From Prevotellaceae bacterium UBA4336 (lineage in GTDB: Bacteria > Bacteroidota > Bacteroidia > Bacteroidales > Bacteroidaceae): a stretch of 12,416 nt of DNA. The stretch spans positions 1 through 12,416 of the forward strand of contig DGTM01000015.1 in NCBI GenBank assembly GCA_002394305.1, read 5' to 3'. The notes beneath the pieces were generated by a model. That model saw only the letters and a program-made list of their open reading frames with translations, was not told the origin of the DNA and did not search any database. Of the stretch, positions 11,460 through 12,416 are shown piece after piece. A program made the translations under genes and the position numbers. The first letter of the stretch is position 1; every line of letters begins with the position of its first letter.

Positions 11460-11476
11460 AACTTTTTATATTTATG

Positions 11477-11549
11477 CACGGGAAGTAAGACTCGAACTCA
11501 CGACCCTCGGTTTTGGAGACCGATGCTCTACCAACTGAGCTATTCCCGT
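11477..11549 (-). tRNA. trnW: tRNA-Trp (anticodon CCA)
   Basis: A complete 73-nt cloverleaf can be folded by eye on the minus strand. The acceptor stem ACGGGAA/TTCCCGT has 7 perfect pairs with discriminator G at 11477. The D stem is GCTC/GAGC. The anticodon stem TCGGT/ACCGA has 5 pairs around loop CTCCAAA, placing anticodon CCA at 11514-11516. The variable loop is GGGTC. The T stem GTGAG/CTTAC, with one G-U pair, encloses TTCGAGT. The 3' CCA is not encoded; the next bases read CAT, so CCA would be added after transcription. It lies between tuf and secE, an arrangement found in other bacterial tuf-secE-nusG clusters. Confidence 0.97.
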
Positions 11550-11553
11550 AGAT

Positions 11554-11582
11554 AAGTGGGCGACACACGAGTGCGCCCACTT
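11554..11582 (-). terminator. Possible tuf terminator or processing hairpin before tRNA-Trp
   Basis: A 9-bp perfect stem pairs AAGTGGGCG (11554-11562) with CGCCCACTT (11574-11582) around an 11-nt loop. It ends 4 nt before the 5' end of tRNA-Trp. In the tuf direction the stem is followed only by ATCT, so it lacks a good U tract. It may be a weak terminator, or a structure that separates tuf mRNA from the tRNA during 5' processing. Confidence 0.4.
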
Positions 11583-11605
11583 TTCGTTGTCTATTTGAGT
11601 ATTCT

Positions 11606-11623
11606 CTTGAGGCAGGCCTCAAG
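11606..11623. repeat. Inverted repeat just after the tuf stop
   Basis: CTTGAGGC and GCCTCAAG are 8-bp perfect arms separated by 2 nt; as RNA this gives a 7-bp stem with a 4-nt loop. It starts 10 nt after the tuf stop codon in the transcription direction and is not followed by a U tract. A mRNA 3'-end stabilising or processing role is possible but unproven. Confidence 0.5.
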
Positions 11624-11633
11624 TCGACTTCAT

Positions 11634-12416
11634 TTAGTCAAAGACCTCGGTAATCTGGCCAGAGCCTACGGTGCGGCCACCCTCACGGATAGCGAAGCGG
11701 AGACCCACGTTCAGAGCCACAGCGTAGATGAGCTCTACAGTAATCTCGACGTTATCACCGGGCATTACCATTTCAACGCCATCGGGGAGGTGAATCTCAC
11801 CGGTGCAGTCCATGGTGCGCAGGTAGAACTGAGGACGATACTTGTTGCCGAAGGGAGTGTGACGGCCACCTTCTTCCTTCTTCAGAACGTAGATGGAAGC
11901 CTTGAAGCCCTTGTGAGGAGTGATGGCACCCGGGTGGGTGATAACCATACCACGCTTCACTTCGTTCTTGTCGATACCACGGAGCAGCAGACCTACGTTA
12001 TCGCCGGCTTCGCCTTCGTCAAGAATCTTGCGGAACATCTCAACGCCGGTGATGACAGACTTCTTGTCCTCACCCAGACCGAGGATCTGCACTTCGTCGC
12101 CTACCTTAACGACACCAGTCTCGATACGACCGGTAGCAACGGTGCCACGACCTGTGATGGAGAAGACATCCTCGACGGGCATCAGGAAGGGCTTATCGAT
12201 GGCACGAACGGGCTCCTGAATCCAGTTGTCGCAAGCGTCCATGAGCTCCATAACCTTAGCTTCCCATTTGGGTACACCATTCAAGGCGCCCAGGGCAGAG
12301 CCACGGATGAAGGGAGTGTCCTCTTCGAACTCATACTGAGCGAGGAGCTCCTGCATTTCCATCTCAACGAGCTCGAGCATCTCTTCGTCCTCGACCATGT
12401 CGCACTTGTTCAGGAA
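11634..12416 (-). CDS. tuf: Elongation factor Tu (C-terminal 260 residues, cut by window edge)
   Basis: Encodes EF-Tu, the GTPase that delivers aminoacyl-tRNA to the ribosome. The reading frame runs through the window edge, so about 134 N-terminal residues, with the P-loop and switch regions, lie outside. The visible part starts FLNKCDMVEDEEML, which includes the NKxD guanine-specificity motif, followed by RGSALGAL (the SAL motif of the G domain). Domain 2 begins near PVEDVFSITGRGTVATGR. Domain 3 includes GGRHTPFGNKYRPQFYLRT and ends with GLRFAIREGGRTVGSGQITEVFD. The first internal ATG (12398) is not the true start, because the NKCD codons precede it in frame. The gene is followed by paired inverted repeats and then tRNA-Trp. 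Confidence 0.98.
   Translation of the reverse strand, partial: FLNKCDMVEDEEMLELVEMEMQELLAQYEFEEDTPFIRGSALGALNGVPKWEAKVMELMDACDNWIQEPVRAIDKPFLMPVEDVFSITGRGTVATGRIETGVVKVGDEVQILGLGEDKKSVITGVEMFRKILDEGEAGDNVGLLLRGIDKNEVKRGMVITHPGAITPHKGFKASIYVLKKEEGGRHTPFGNKYRPQFYLRTMDCTGEIHLPDGVEMVMPGDNVEITVELIYAVALNVGLRFAIREGGRTVGSGQITEVFD

Overview
This window is a core housekeeping locus of a Bacteroidota bacterium. The protein sequences point to order Bacteroidales, with a Prevotella- or Bacteroides-like character; genus is inference. All supportable genes lie on the minus strand. Read in the direction of transcription (right to left) the order is tuf (3' two thirds, cut by the window edge), tRNA-Trp(CCA), secE, nusG, rplK, rplA, rplJ, rplL, rpoB, rpoC, and then a terminator at the left edge. 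This is the classic translation/secretion/transcription cluster. The proteins are full length and intact, their key catalytic and metal-binding residues are present, and most junctions are under 60 bp.

Region by region: 11634-12416 is EF-Tu. 11550-11633 is a gap with two strong inverted repeats ahead of the tRNA. 11477-11549 is tRNA-Trp. 10692-11459 holds secE and nusG. 8546-10636 holds the 50S stalk and L1-arm proteins L11, L1, L10 and L7/L12. 8246-8545 is the only long non-coding gap (300 bp). In transcription order it holds a terminator/attenuator-like hairpin, a weak match to the Bacteroidota promoter consensus, and a 22-bp degenerate tandem repeat array able to form alternative hairpins. 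4436-8245 is rpoB and 103-4404 is rpoC. 1-102 carries a REP-like inverted repeat touching the rpoC stop codon, then an 11-bp-stem terminator.

Functionally, L11, L1, L10 and L7/L12 build the two mobile ribosomal arms that recruit GTPases such as EF-Tu. NusG couples RNA polymerase to the ribosome, and beta and beta-prime form the polymerase catalytic core. SecE is the small essential subunit of the SecYEG translocon. Start sites mostly lack a Shine-Dalgarno sequence and have A/T-rich leaders, as expected for Bacteroidota.

I see no phage, transposon, defence system, CRISPR array or biosynthetic cluster, and no new protein system. The unexplained material is non-coding: the repeat array and attenuator between rplL and rpoB, the REP-like element after rpoC, and the paired hairpins between tuf and the tRNA.
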